Source: an uncultured Lactococcus sp. (lineage in GTDB: Bacteria; Bacillota; Bacilli; Lactobacillales; Streptococcaceae). From it: 64,000 nucleotides of DNA. Made by a program: the position numbers and the translations under genes. Positions 46,198-53,877 of this stretch are shown here, piece after piece. The notes under the pieces are model-generated. The model was not told where the DNA came from. It did no database searches and saw only the letters and a program-made list of their open reading frames with translations. The stretch lies in contig NZ_CAKPUG010000003.1 of assembly GCF_934191625.1 (NCBI RefSeq), positions 317,624 to 381,623 of the forward strand, given 5' to 3'. How positions within the stretch are numbered: the first letter of the stretch is position 1; every line of letters begins with the position of its first letter.

Positions 46198-47494
46198 CTC
46201 TACCTTCCTCCATTCCTATTGCTTCAAGAAGTTTACGACCCTTAGAAGTAGACCTTGCTTGATACTGGAACTCTTTATTTTTCAAATATTTTGTTTCTTC
46301 CTCAATTCGCAATTCTTCTTCTTCTGAAAAATCATAACTTCTTATAGAGTCCATTAAAAAATGTACCCCTGTGTTCTTGTTTACCGCATATTCAATACTT
46401 AATTCTCTTAAAAGTTGACGTGTAATCCAACGTCTACGTTTTTCTGGTGAAATTTCTTTAGGCTCAGTAATAAACTTATAGCGTTTAGAACTTCCTAAAA
46501 CATCGAGCCACTCACGGTCTAAATCTCCTTCATCATCATAAAATGTAAGATAACTTGAAATGATACACACCGCAACTTCGAATAAATTTGACTCCTTAAA
46601 AGCATAATCATAAATGACTTGTTTTGCCTTATCATGACTCAAACGTACCTCATAACGATTTTTAAAACCGTAAATTTGTTGCACATCTTCTACAGGTAGT
46701 TCCCTTTTCAGTGCTTGCTCCTTGTCTTTCTCGTAAAACTCCATAGCTATTGTGCCACCTCTTTTACCAAATGCTAAAGACAATCCTTTAGACTGAAAAA
46801 GACCACCTACAGGAGAGAATGCTTCATGTGGTTCAAAGTGCTTAAATAAAGTTTTGACTTGATTATTTCTCACTTTCCCCCACAATTTGAATAAATCATA
46901 ATTATATTCAGGGTTATATCGTTCATCTAAGGCAATATCAAACTGAGTAAAATTAAGATAATCTTCTACAGCTTCTTCATCTATTTCACCTTCAATTTGT
47001 GTCGCCTTTACTGCATAAGAACGACAATCTCTTAGAAATTCTCGCCATGTGCGATCCTGCTCTTTTAAGAATGTTTCAAATAAACGGCAGCCACTCCCTG
47101 TCATTTCAATCAGAACACCCATATCAATATTTTCTTCATGTTCCGTATCTTCAATCTGATAATACACTTTAATATTGCCATGTTCGATACGACAAGGATA
47201 ACCTTGACCGCCCCCTCGCCCCACATTGAACTTATCCAATGGAATTTGAAGGAGTTTTTTTACAACATTTTCATATTGAAAAGTTTTCAAGCGAATCTTT
47301 AAATAGTCAATCAAAACGGTAACATCAGCTTTCGGCTTTATGTTCAAGTAAGCAACGAGTTTCTCTTCTTTCTCTGCTGTTAAGGTTTTACGTCCATTTT
47401 CTACAGCCGACACAAAGCCTTTACTTACACCCATAATTCTTGATACATCATTTTGAGAAAGTCCAAAAGACTTTCTAACTTTTAATAAATCCAC
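46190..47494 (-). CDS. MobT-family relaxase
   Basis: A 434-residue relaxase. An N-terminal helix-turn-helix (about 10-50, SQNDVSRIMGVSKGFV) precedes a Rep_trans-type domain. VGRGGGQGYP, YEVRLSHDKAKQVI and FDIALDERYN are the recognisable stretches. Proteins of this family nick oriT through a tyrosine and carry DNA to the recipient; they resemble rolling-circle replication initiators (NicK, Orf20). I start it at the GTG of 47494, with GAGAGG 6 bases upstream. Confidence 0.88.
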   Translation of the reverse strand: MDLLKVRKSFGLSQNDVSRIMGVSKGFVSAVENGRKTLTAEKEEKLVAYLNIKPKADVTVLIDYLKIRLKTFQYENVVKKLLQIPLDKFNVGRGGGQGYPCRIEHGNIKVYYQIEDTEHEENIDMGVLIEMTGSGCRLFETFLKEQDRTWREFLRDCRSYAVKATQIEGEIDEEAVEDYLNFTQFDIALDERYNPEYNYDLFKLWGKVRNNQVKTLFKHFEPHEAFSPVGGLFQSKGLSLAFGKRGGTIAMEFYEKDKEQALKRELPVEDVQQIYGFKNRYEVRLSHDKAKQVIYDYAFKESNLFEVAVCIISSYLTFYDDEGDLDREWLDVLGSSKRYKFITEPKEISPEKRRRWITRQLLRELSIEYAVNKNTGVHFLMDSIRSYDFSEEEELRIEEETKYLKNKEFQYQARSTSKGRKLLEAIGMEEGRGE

Positions 47495-47844
47495 TTTCAA
47501 CCTCTCTATATTTTTAAGGGGTATACCTCAATAAACCCTGTAAGCTACTAGGGTTGGTATGTTGGTATACTACTTGTACCCCGTGTTACCAAACGGGGTA
47601 CCGCAAACACTTGCTTAGCCCAGACTACGTCTGGACTAAGACTCTTTCTAATAGCTCTTTCTCTCGCACTCAGCCGCTACTTCACGACAAAAAAAGACCG
47701 TAAATTTGTACGGTTCTCCGCTTCGCACTCACTCCGGGGCTTTCGCCCCTCGTTCGCCACGTCAGCGTTTAACCTACACTTTATCGGCTTTCTTTGTCTA
47801 TAGCTTACCTTCGCCACTTCGAGAGAAGCCAAAGACGAGCCGTT
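47495..47844. other. Candidate oriT and adjacent noncoding region
   Basis: A gene-free stretch between the relaxase and coupling-protein genes. It holds AACCCT/AGGGTT around 47534-47556, perfect arms GTACCCCGT (47576-47584) and ACGGGGTAC (47593-47601) around GTTACCAA, and CCAGAC/GTCTGG at 47620-47634. The C-rich/G-rich hairpin beside a MobT gene resembles oriT of ICEBs1 and Tn916. The region 47640-47840 has GGGGC/GCCCC and other small hairpins, possibly a single-strand origin. Confidence 0.65.
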
Positions 47845-49461
47845 TTAATATTGGCTCACAATATTACAAACTATGTCCTCTAAGGTATCAGAACTACCTG
47901 CCTTCACTTTAAGAATTTCTTCAAATAGCCCCTTATCTTTCAAGGAGTAGTCTTTTGAAGCAAACTCATAGCTATTTTCTATCAGTTTACTTTTTATTTT
48001 TTTGAGCAATCTCACATCAGAATTAAGCTCATTTGCCATTTCTTCAAGTGTGAATTTTTCCTCAACTATAATAGTAGGTGACGTTTCTTTTTCAATACGA
48101 GGCAAGGTTTTAAAGTCCATATAAAAACTATAGGTTTTAGGGTCAGGCAGTAAAGGAGCATAAAATTCTCTTGCACTCCCTCCAAAAATACCATAATAGC
48201 CACGTCCAAAAATCTTTTTACCTGTGTCTCCGTCTTTTTCAACGTATTTAAAGTGTTTTTGTTTATTCTCTTCACCATAAAGAGTGTCATAGCTAAACTG
48301 TGCCAAACGACCTAAAGTTATACGAGTCATCATATTATCTTTAAATGTTGAAGGTAAATCATCAGCTTTCACATTTTGAGTCGAAATAACAACATAAACA
48401 CCTGCTTGACGTCCTTTAAGAATAATTTGCTTTAAAGCACTCATGACTTTCATAGAATCTATCACACCGCCATAAGGCAAATCTTCTAAAGCAGAAACAA
48501 GAGAAGGTTCTTCATCAATTAAAATAAAAAGAGGTTTCATATCATACTTATAAAAAGCACCTAATTCTTCCTCATTTTTTTCTTCTGACCTTTGGCGCAT
48601 GATTTCATAACGCTGTTCCATTTCTTCTTTGAGGTCAATTAAACGTTGCCCCATTTCTTCTGTCGTATAGGTCACTCGACCTTTCAGAACATTAAGATTT
48701 TCTAGCTTTACAAAATCTGACTGCTTAGGGTCAAGAATTTCTACTACACCTATACGTAACAAACCATTCAAGAGTGAGCGCAAGAACACCGTCTTACCTC
48801 CCCCAGTACCACCTGCAACAATTAAGTGCGGATCATGAACAAAATCCCAATATACACCCTCTGCGAGCTTCACACCCTGTTTAACATCTGCCACAACATC
48901 TTTAGCAGAAATACGACTACGTACAGAGTCTATCGCATAAGAGTACACGACATAGCCCTTCTCGTCCGAAGTTCCCATAAGGTCACCTGAGAACATTGTT
49001 TCAAGTATTCCCCCTAGTTTGAGGAATTGTTCCTGGAACTTAATACCTTCAAGTTGAAAGCTTGCTCGAAGTTCATATTTTTCTTCCTTAAGATAAACCT
49101 TAGGAAAATATATTTTAGGTTTTCCCTGCCTATTATTACCGTTTCTTTCTTTCGTAAAATAGAAATTATTTTGGTACATAAAGCGCCATAAAAGAAAATG
49201 CCTATTTTTACGTATAAAGAAAAAACTCTTTTTCAAGAGAATGTGATACAGCCAATATGAAAGCAAGAATCCCAAAAAAATAAGCCCAAAAGAAAGTCCT
49301 CCAACAAGAGCAATTTTAGCTTTTCCATAAAGCAGATAGAGAGCGCTACTTGCGCCCCCTGTCACTAAAAATACTGGAACAGCAACAAGAGCATATAATC
49401 TTAAAGGAATATGACGGTCACGCTTTTTTAAACGGTGACCTTTTGGAAACAATTTATTCAT
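47845..49461 (-). CDS. FtsK/SpoIIIE-type coupling protein (TcpA-like)
   Basis: A 538-residue membrane ATPase. Two or more membrane segments occupy about 20-85. Walker A, GGTGGGKTVFLRSLL, lies near residue 215, the Walker B-like FILIDEEPSL near 310, and the C-terminal part ends in a helical domain. It is the type IV coupling protein that links the relaxosome with the channel. It lies directly upstream of the oriT candidate and the relaxase gene, matching the Tn916/ICEBs1 order. Confidence 0.9.
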   Translation of the reverse strand: MNKLFPKGHRLKKRDRHIPLRLYALVAVPVFLVTGGASSALYLLYGKAKIALVGGLSFGLIFLGFLLSYWLYHILLKKSFFFIRKNRHFLLWRFMYQNNFYFTKERNGNNRQGKPKIYFPKVYLKEEKYELRASFQLEGIKFQEQFLKLGGILETMFSGDLMGTSDEKGYVVYSYAIDSVRSRISAKDVVADVKQGVKLAEGVYWDFVHDPHLIVAGGTGGGKTVFLRSLLNGLLRIGVVEILDPKQSDFVKLENLNVLKGRVTYTTEEMGQRLIDLKEEMEQRYEIMRQRSEEKNEEELGAFYKYDMKPLFILIDEEPSLVSALEDLPYGGVIDSMKVMSALKQIILKGRQAGVYVVISTQNVKADDLPSTFKDNMMTRITLGRLAQFSYDTLYGEENKQKHFKYVEKDGDTGKKIFGRGYYGIFGGSAREFYAPLLPDPKTYSFYMDFKTLPRIEKETSPTIIVEEKFTLEEMANELNSDVRLLKKIKSKLIENSYEFASKDYSLKDKGLFEEILKVKAGSSDTLEDIVCNIVSQY

Positions 49462-49477
49462 GCTTCCCTCCTATCCT

Positions 49478-49969
49478 TTATTTGTTTTTTGGCTTAGACT
49501 GTTCTTCTTGTGTATTTACACGAGGAGTTTCTGTAGTTGTACTTGTAGCAGTAGCTACTTTAACTCCTGCAGCTTTCAAAGGGAAAGTAATTTTTGGAAC
49601 ACGTTGAATACGACCGTTGTTAGCTGTCACTTCTTGTGTAGATTTATATACAGAAGCTGTCACAGGTTCTACAAGTTCAATTGTGCTGCGGAAAGGAATA
49701 GTTGTTTCGTCAAAGTCAACTGGTACTTTAATATCAATTTGTTTTGGATAATTTGGAGAAGCAATCATGATATATTTTTCAGCAATTTCACCAGTAGGAA
49801 CTGCTTTAAGTGTACCTTCCGCATTTTGTTCTTCAAATTTTTCACCATTTTCATCAACATAAACCATTTCAGGAATATTTTCATGACCAAGATAAGTCAT
49901 AGATCCAAAAAGTTTTTTAGGATTTTGAGTGATTGTACGATTGAATTGATTAAGTCCGTATTTTGCCAT
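49478..49969 (-). CDS. DUF961-like ICE protein (HelP/Orf22-type candidate)
   Basis: A 163-residue soluble protein with a beta-rich central part (about 60-135) and a Thr/Glu/Lys-rich C-terminal tail; starts MAKYGLNQFNRTITQNPKKL. It occupies the place of the paired DUF961 genes of Tn916 and ICEBs1, where YdcP (HelP) helps the helicase on ICE DNA. The similarity is in place, size and pattern; I cannot confirm the domain. Confidence 0.65.
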   Translation of the reverse strand: MAKYGLNQFNRTITQNPKKLFGSMTYLGHENIPEMVYVDENGEKFEEQNAEGTLKAVPTGEIAEKYIMIASPNYPKQIDIKVPVDFDETTIPFRSTIELVEPVTASVYKSTQEVTANNGRIQRVPKITFPLKAAGVKVATATSTTTETPRVNTQEEQSKPKNK

Positions 49970-49971
49970 TT

Positions 49972-50313
49972 CTATTTACCCCCTTTAATAACCACGTCAT
50001 TTAAACGTAAAGCCATTTGATTTTTTGTGATACCATTTTCTGCATAATTGAAATCAATAAATGTTGGCTCATGACTTTCCACTTCAATTTCAACCAGACC
50101 ACCGAGAACGGCTTTTCGTAATTCATCTTTTTTAGGAACTTTCCCAAAGCAGACAATATGGAAATTCTTTTCACCGTCACCTGCGGCTGAGAAAACTGTA
50201 TGTTCAGGCATTTCTGCTGTACGTGCTACAGTTTCATATTCTGGTAAGACATAAACCTTACCGTCATTTGTGAGTTCTTTTAATTCCGTTACAGGAACTT
50301 CTTGTAATTGCAT
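49972..50313 (-). CDS. DUF961-like ICE protein, second copy
   Basis: A 113-residue soluble protein with a beta-rich pattern, starting MQLQEVPVTELKELTND. It is 2 bases upstream of the other DUF961-like gene, mirroring the orf22/orf23 pair of Tn916. An AAGGAG site precedes the ATG at 50313. It is the first conventional gene below the RNA-rich leader of the transfer operon. Confidence 0.62.
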   Translation of the reverse strand: MQLQEVPVTELKELTNDGKVYVLPEYETVARTAEMPEHTVFSAAGDGEKNFHIVCFGKVPKKDELRKAVLGGLVEIEVESHEPTFIDFNYAENGITKNQMALRLNDVVIKGGK

Positions 50314-50366
50314 ATTTTTTCTCCTTATGCTTTTTATTTTTTAATGTTTTACGTCATTTCTGACAA

Positions 50367-50464
50367 AGCACTTAGCAGGAATCGAACCTGCTTCATTTAT
50401 ACTTTTACAATATATAAACTATCTTCCCAAGGAAAAAAGAGAAAATCCTTTAAATGATAAGTGC
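50367..50464 (-). ncRNA. tRNA-like RNA A (98 nt)
   Basis: On the minus strand GCACTTA pairs with TAAGTGC as a perfect 7-bp acceptor stem, and GCAGG TTCGATT CCTGC is a perfect T-arm. The middle does not fold into standard D and anticodon arms. It can form AAGGA/TCCTT with a 12-nt U-rich loop and a variable-arm-like TTTATA/TATAAA hairpin. One reading of the middle would give a CCT anticodon. GTCA GAAA TGAC, a GNRA hairpin, follows within a few bases of the 3' end. CCA is not encoded. Confidence 0.68.
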
Positions 50465-50473
50465 AAAATATTA

Positions 50474-50620
50474 TTAATTTAACATCATCATAGACATACA
50501 AAATATACGATATATGACATATCCAAGTTCAATAAATACAAGCATTGATACAAAAATAAATATAAATACTTCCATTGGAATTTCTTCTTCATCTGTAGTT
50601 TCATCTAAATCTAATATCAT
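50474..50620 (-). CDS. 48-residue acidic single-span membrane protein
   Basis: Starts MILDLDETTDEEEIP, an acidic head, then one membrane span (about 17-40) and a short methionine-rich tail. An AAGGA site lies about 12 bases before the ATG, a longer spacing than usual. It lies exactly between the two 98-nt tRNA-like genes on the same strand. Small size makes it uncertain, but the charge pattern and membrane span look genuine. Confidence 0.5.
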   Translation of the reverse strand: MILDLDETTDEEEIPMEVFIFIFVSMLVFIELGYVIYRIFCMSMMMLN

Positions 50621-50663
50621 AAAATCAAACCGTCCTTACACTTTATTTTGTCATTTCTAACAA

Positions 50664-50761
50664 AGCGTTCAACAGGAATCGAACCTGCATTACTTATACA
50701 GCCACAATATAAGTGTCTTACCATAGAAGGAAAGGAAAAAACTTCTTTAGACCATAAACGC
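50664..50761 (-). ncRNA. tRNA-like RNA B (98 nt), paralog of RNA A
   Basis: Same length and layout as RNA A. Acceptor GCGTTTA/TGAACGC has compensatory differences from A, the T-arm is GCAGG TTCGATT CCTGT, and the variable-arm-like hairpin is CTTATA/TATAAG. The internal hairpin is AGAAG/CTTCT with a 12-nt U-rich loop, again with all-pair differences from A. GTTA GAAA TGAC follows. Anticodon not assignable; one strained fold would show CTA. Confidence 0.68.
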
Positions 50762-50869
50762 AAAAAATCTACACTAATTTAGTGTAGATAAAACAAGGTT
50801 AAAATGAGCCAATAGTAAGGAGCTACCTTGTCTATCAGCATATTAATATTTAAAGCTATCAATAGCTTA

Positions 50870-50942
50870 TGTTGCTTACAGGATTCGAACCTGCACCAAA
50901 AGTCTAGGACAACCTTCTGTACTTCCTTTATACTAAAGCAAC
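50870..50942 (-). tRNA. tRNA-like gene C (73 nt), anticodon uncertain
   Basis: The minus strand gives acceptor GTTGCTT/AAGCAAC, D-arm GTAT AAAGGAA GTAC and T-arm GCAGG TTCGAAT CCTGT, all paired, and total length 73 nt with A at position 73. The anticodon stem is poor: standard counting gives loop TTGTCCT (GTC), a shifted fold gives GTCCTAG (CCT). An AAGCTAT/ATAGCTT hairpin follows. Either a diverged functional tRNA or one losing function. Confidence 0.7.
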
Positions 50943-50953
50943 AAGCAAAGGAG

Positions 50954-51166
50954 TTATTCTCCTTTATTGAATACCAACCTCTTATAAATGTTCATACTCA
51001 TAGGTGTTGGTTGAGCATTTCTTTCTTCAATTATTTTTATCACTTCTTCTTTCGTAATATTCATACGCTGAATAAACCTAGCAGGTAACTTATGTAAATC
51101 AGTAAAAATTTTCACATCATAAGTCACATTCGCCGTTTCTACACTATGTCTTTTTATATCAATCAT
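50954..51166 (-). CDS. Small ICE hypothetical protein
   Basis: A 70-residue basic protein starting MIDIKRHSVETANVTYDVKI. The ATG at 51166 is 7 bases from AGGAAG; the upstream in-frame ATG at 51172 is too close to that site. It ends 12 bases before tRNA-like gene C. No family recognised. Confidence 0.55.
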   Translation of the reverse strand: MIDIKRHSVETANVTYDVKIFTDLHKLPARFIQRMNITKEEVIKIIEERNAQPTPMSMNIYKRLVFNKGE

Positions 51167-51177
51167 TCTCATACTTC

Positions 51178-51432
51178 CTATAATTCACGTATTCCACTTG
51201 TTATTTTTCCGTTAAAAATCTCTTTATCTTGAAATAATTTTTTCCCACACCTTTCACACTTCCACCAAGTATCAGCTATATAAACTAGATTTTCACTTGG
51301 ATTAGAAGTCTCAAGAAATTTTCATGCACTATTATATTTATCAACATAATTACCTTCCACTCGACCATTTTTAACAAATACATCAAAACCACAATATTTA
51401 CATTCGTTCATAGGAAATTTTAAATTACTCAT
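51178..51432 (-). pseudogene. Zinc-ribbon-like small protein interrupted by TGA
   Basis: The frame from the ATG at 51432 reads 36 residues beginning MSNLKFPMNECKYCGFDVF, then a TGA at 51322-51324. It continues open for 47 more codons with KCERCGKK, ending in a TAG at 51178. Two CxxC pairs on both sides of the stop would form one zinc ribbon. The codon context is not shifted, so a single base change explains the stop. Probably a pseudogene; readthrough cannot be excluded. Confidence 0.65.
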
Positions 51433-51433
51433 A

Positions 51434-51739
51434 TTAACTCCATTCTTTCAAAGCTTCACTTGCCATAGAGCCTGCACAACCGCCCATTTCTACAATCATT
51501 TCTAATACTTCTTGAAAGTATTCTTCTTTACTCACTAGATCAGTGTGACCTGTTAAGTAATCAATAGTAACATTATAATATCGTGCGAATTTCCCCAATA
51601 ATTCTATATCAGGAACACGCAGACCTGTTTCATATCTTGCATAACTTGTAGGAAGCAGCTCTAATGCTTCGCACACTTCTTTTCGTGCCAAATTTCTTGC
51701 ACGTCTTAAACCAATTAAATTCTGTGATATAGAACTCAT
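51434..51739 (-). CDS. XRE-family transcriptional regulator
   Basis: A 101-residue regulator with a helix-turn-helix at about 8-62 (ARKEVCEALELLPTSYARYE). The C-terminal end is acidic and helical. A GGAGGAG site precedes the ATG at 51739. It lies in the upstream part of the ICE operon next to the RNA genes and may tune transfer-gene expression. Such proteins sense no ligand that can be predicted. Confidence 0.8.
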   Translation of the reverse strand: MSSISQNLIGLRRARNLARKEVCEALELLPTSYARYETGLRVPDIELLGKFARYYNVTIDYLTGHTDLVSKEEYFQEVLEMIVEMGGCAGSMASEALKEWS

Positions 51740-51750
51740 AAACTCCTCCT

Positions 51751-52501
51751 TTAAAACCCTATATTAAATGCTACACGTACTGGATACAATAAAGAACCAG
51801 AAAGCGCACGACCATAACTTGTCGTAATAGCATCAGTAACATAGCCTGTATAAGTTTCTCCCACTCTTAAATTAATTTGAGATGTCACATATCCAGAACT
51901 CGTAATACTACCTGATAGATAACGACCTTGACTGTCAAAGTTCAATGTATAATTTAAAACAATTGAGGCTTTTTCTGCTCCTACTCCTGTACGTGTTACT
52001 ATTCCTGAAAGAGAATTTCCTGAAAAAGAAACAGGTGTTGCTAAAATTGAATAGGTTTGACCTTCTGAATGTGTAGCTGTAGTATGACTATACTGTGTTG
52101 TAGCATAAACCGAAGCATTCGCTATATTTCGAGCAGGGATCACGTTCTCTTGTGAAATAGCCTTAGGCTTTTCATCAGCAACTTTCTGAACCTGTTCTGT
52201 ACTCTCAACAGTATTTGATGTAGTTACTACTTCTTTAGAAGCAGTACTTGAAGCTGCAGCTTCATCTTGCTTTTTATTTGAATCAATTTTGGAAGTAAGT
52301 TTTCCTTTTGAAGGAGTTGATTTTGCCTTAGAATGTCCTGTTATCTTTCTAGGCTGCTCCTTCTTTTCTGTTACAACTTGTGGCTCATTTTTTGTATTGC
52401 TACCTGCAGGAAGAGATAACAAACTAACAGCTAATGCTGTAGTTGATAGTACTCCAATTCCTAAACCAACAATAATCTTATTCCTTTTTTTTACTTTTCA
52501 T
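51751..52501 (-). pseudogene. Secreted protein gene frameshifted in an A8 tract
   Basis: The ATG at 52501 has a strong AAAGGAG site but runs into TAA after seven codons (MKSKKKE). Removing one A from the A8 tract at 52485-52492 joins it to a long frame: a perfect signal peptide (NKIIVGLGIGVLSTTALAVS), a Lys/Ser/Thr-rich linker and a C-terminal beta-rich domain, about 249 residues ending at 51751. Either a recent mutation, phase variation, or programmed slippage on the A-tract. The mature protein's function is unknown. Confidence 0.72.
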
Positions 52502-52534
52502 AAGCTCCTTTCTTACTATTTTTAAAATGGCAAC

Positions 52535-52562
52535 AAAAAAAGACCTGCATAAACAAGTCTTT
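52535..52562 (-). terminator. Terminator after hepT
   Basis: AAAAGAC and GTCTTTT pair on the minus strand with a T-rich tail, directly after the hepT stop. Confidence 0.65.
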
Positions 52563-52565
52563 TCT

Positions 52566-52907
52566 TTAAAGTAAATTTTCCAACTCACTTTTTTCTTTTC
52601 TAATTATGAAATTTAACTGTTCAATCAATTCGTCCATACCTTGACTCGCAAGAAGAATACCTTTAGAATTCATTGAGCCGTAATGATGATACGCTTTATT
52701 TCTAAATTTACTTATCGAGCTAAAATCTATTGGATTCCCTTGATACTTTGTTTGAACTTCTTCACTCAACTTTTTACTATCAAGCTGTTCTCCGATTTGC
52801 CCTAAAAGTAAAGCAATAGACTCTACAACCATATCATCATTAACTGATATATTATAGCGTTGCGCACGAGCCAAACGGTCTTTTACTTCACCTGCATAGT
52901 AAATCAT
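52566..52907 (-). CDS. hepT: HepT-like toxin (HEPN family)
   Basis: A 113-residue helical protein of the HepT type. It carries RNKAYHHY, matching the catalytic RX4HXY motif of HEPN ribonucleases. The MntA-like nucleotidyltransferase directly upstream is its usual antitoxin, which in studied systems inactivates HepT by adding AMP. The spacing between the genes is 43 bases. The pair probably stabilises the ICE or defends against phage. Confidence 0.85.
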   Translation of the reverse strand: MIYYAGEVKDRLARAQRYNISVNDDMVVESIALLLGQIGEQLDSKKLSEEVQTKYQGNPIDFSSISKFRNKAYHHYGSMNSKGILLASQGMDELIEQLNFIIRKEKSELENLL

Positions 52908-52950
52908 AGTCTTAGATACTGAATATCTATTTCTCGTTCACTTTGATTTC

Positions 52951-53262
52951 TCAAGCAATTAACCTCTTTTCTTTTTGGAAACCTTTTTCATACATATATT
53001 TTCCAATAGGTGTTTTTGCTTCTGAAAGTTGAACAATAGGAACAAGGTCTACTGGTTTTCCAAGAGCTTCCTCTAACTCTGATTCAATTTCAAATATTTT
53101 AAAATAAGACAAAGTCTGATTACTTGAAAAAGCAAGGTCAACATCACTTGCTTCTTTTGCTTTACCTCTTGCATAAGAGCCAAACAAATAAACTTCTTTT
53201 AGATTATATTTTTTCGCAATAGGTGCTACTTTTTTTGTAATTTCTTCAATAGTTAAAATCAT
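52951..53262 (-). CDS. mntA: MntA-like nucleotidyltransferase antitoxin
   Basis: A 103-residue minimal nucleotidyltransferase with GSYARGKAKEASDVDLAF, the GSX10DXD motif with both metal-binding aspartates. The third catalytic aspartate lies in KPVDLVP. The ATG at 53262 follows AAAGGAG; the longer frame to 53310 has no such site. It forms a HepT/MntA toxin-antitoxin operon and lies right after tRNA-Trp. Confidence 0.86.
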   Translation of the reverse strand: MILTIEEITKKVAPIAKKYNLKEVYLFGSYARGKAKEASDVDLAFSSNQTLSYFKIFEIESELEEALGKPVDLVPIVQLSEAKTPIGKYMYEKGFQKEKRLIA

Positions 53263-53317
53263 ATTGTCTCCTTTCAAAAGTAAAGTCTTTCTACCTTTAG
53301 TATAACACAAAGTAGAA

Positions 53318-53389
53318 CAGGTACAGAGGGATTCGAACCCCCACAGTAAGTTTTGGAGACTTACGGACTAGCCATTATCTTATATACCC
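53318..53389 (-). tRNA. tRNA-Trp (CCA)
   Basis: 72 nt. Acceptor GGGTATA/TGTACCT, anticodon stem TAAGT/ACTTA with loop CTCCAAA (anticodon CCA at 53354-53356), and T-arm GGGGG TTCGAAT CCCTC all pair; the D-stem has only three pairs. G is at position 73 and CCA is not encoded. A hairpin with TTCTAC/GTAGAA arms follows. A tRNA-Trp inside an ICE transfer operon is unusual. Confidence 0.85.
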
Positions 53390-53877
53390 ATAAAAAAACC
53401 TATATCTCTTTTCTTAGGTAGTCATTATCACACCAACAAGGAAATATAAGTTTTTAATTTAATTCATAACAAAAAGCCTTAATCAATAAGGCTTTCATTT
53501 TTCTTTTCTTTTAAAGTCTATTAAAAATGAATACTAAAAAAGCATTCATCAGCCAATAGACTTTTTTGTCTATCAACTTTCCGCCTTTGTCTATCATCTC
53601 GACAGTCAGCTCACTCTTTAGAGTAAGGGCGGTAGGAACTGAACAGCGACTGCGATAACCCCTTAGCTGTGAGTGGGTACAGTGTCGGTTTGGTATAAAG
53701 AATTTCGTTTACCTTGAAATAATACCCTTTGTATTACCTGTTAGATAGAAGTAAGTGTTACTCTCAGCATACTTAACTTCCCGAAACCTTCCCGATTTTC
53801 AAGCGTACAACTTATACACTCCTAGCATATAGATAAATCTATACACTATATCATGGTGACTGTTAGCATTTCTCGTC
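53390..53877 (-). other. Long structured untranslated region upstream of tRNA-Trp
   Basis: No ORF of substance. It contains a terminator-like AAAGCCTTA/TAAGGCTTT hairpin (53471-53493), ATGAATaCT/AGcATTCAT, two TGTCTATCA repeats near 53570-53600, an ACTCTAAAGAGT palindrome near 53615-53626 and TATAGAT/ATCTATA near 53827-53842. This is consistent with a regulated leader or an antisense or structured RNA ahead of the transfer operon. Confidence 0.55.

Noticed and set aside
50664..50761. Amber-suppressor tRNA (CTA anticodon)
   Set aside because: The required anticodon stem has a mismatch and the alternative hairpin shared with RNA A pairs better; kept only as a remote possibility.
53390..53877. 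Group II intron or known riboswitch
   Set aside because: No domain V-like hairpin, reverse transcriptase or recognisable ligand-binding core was seen.
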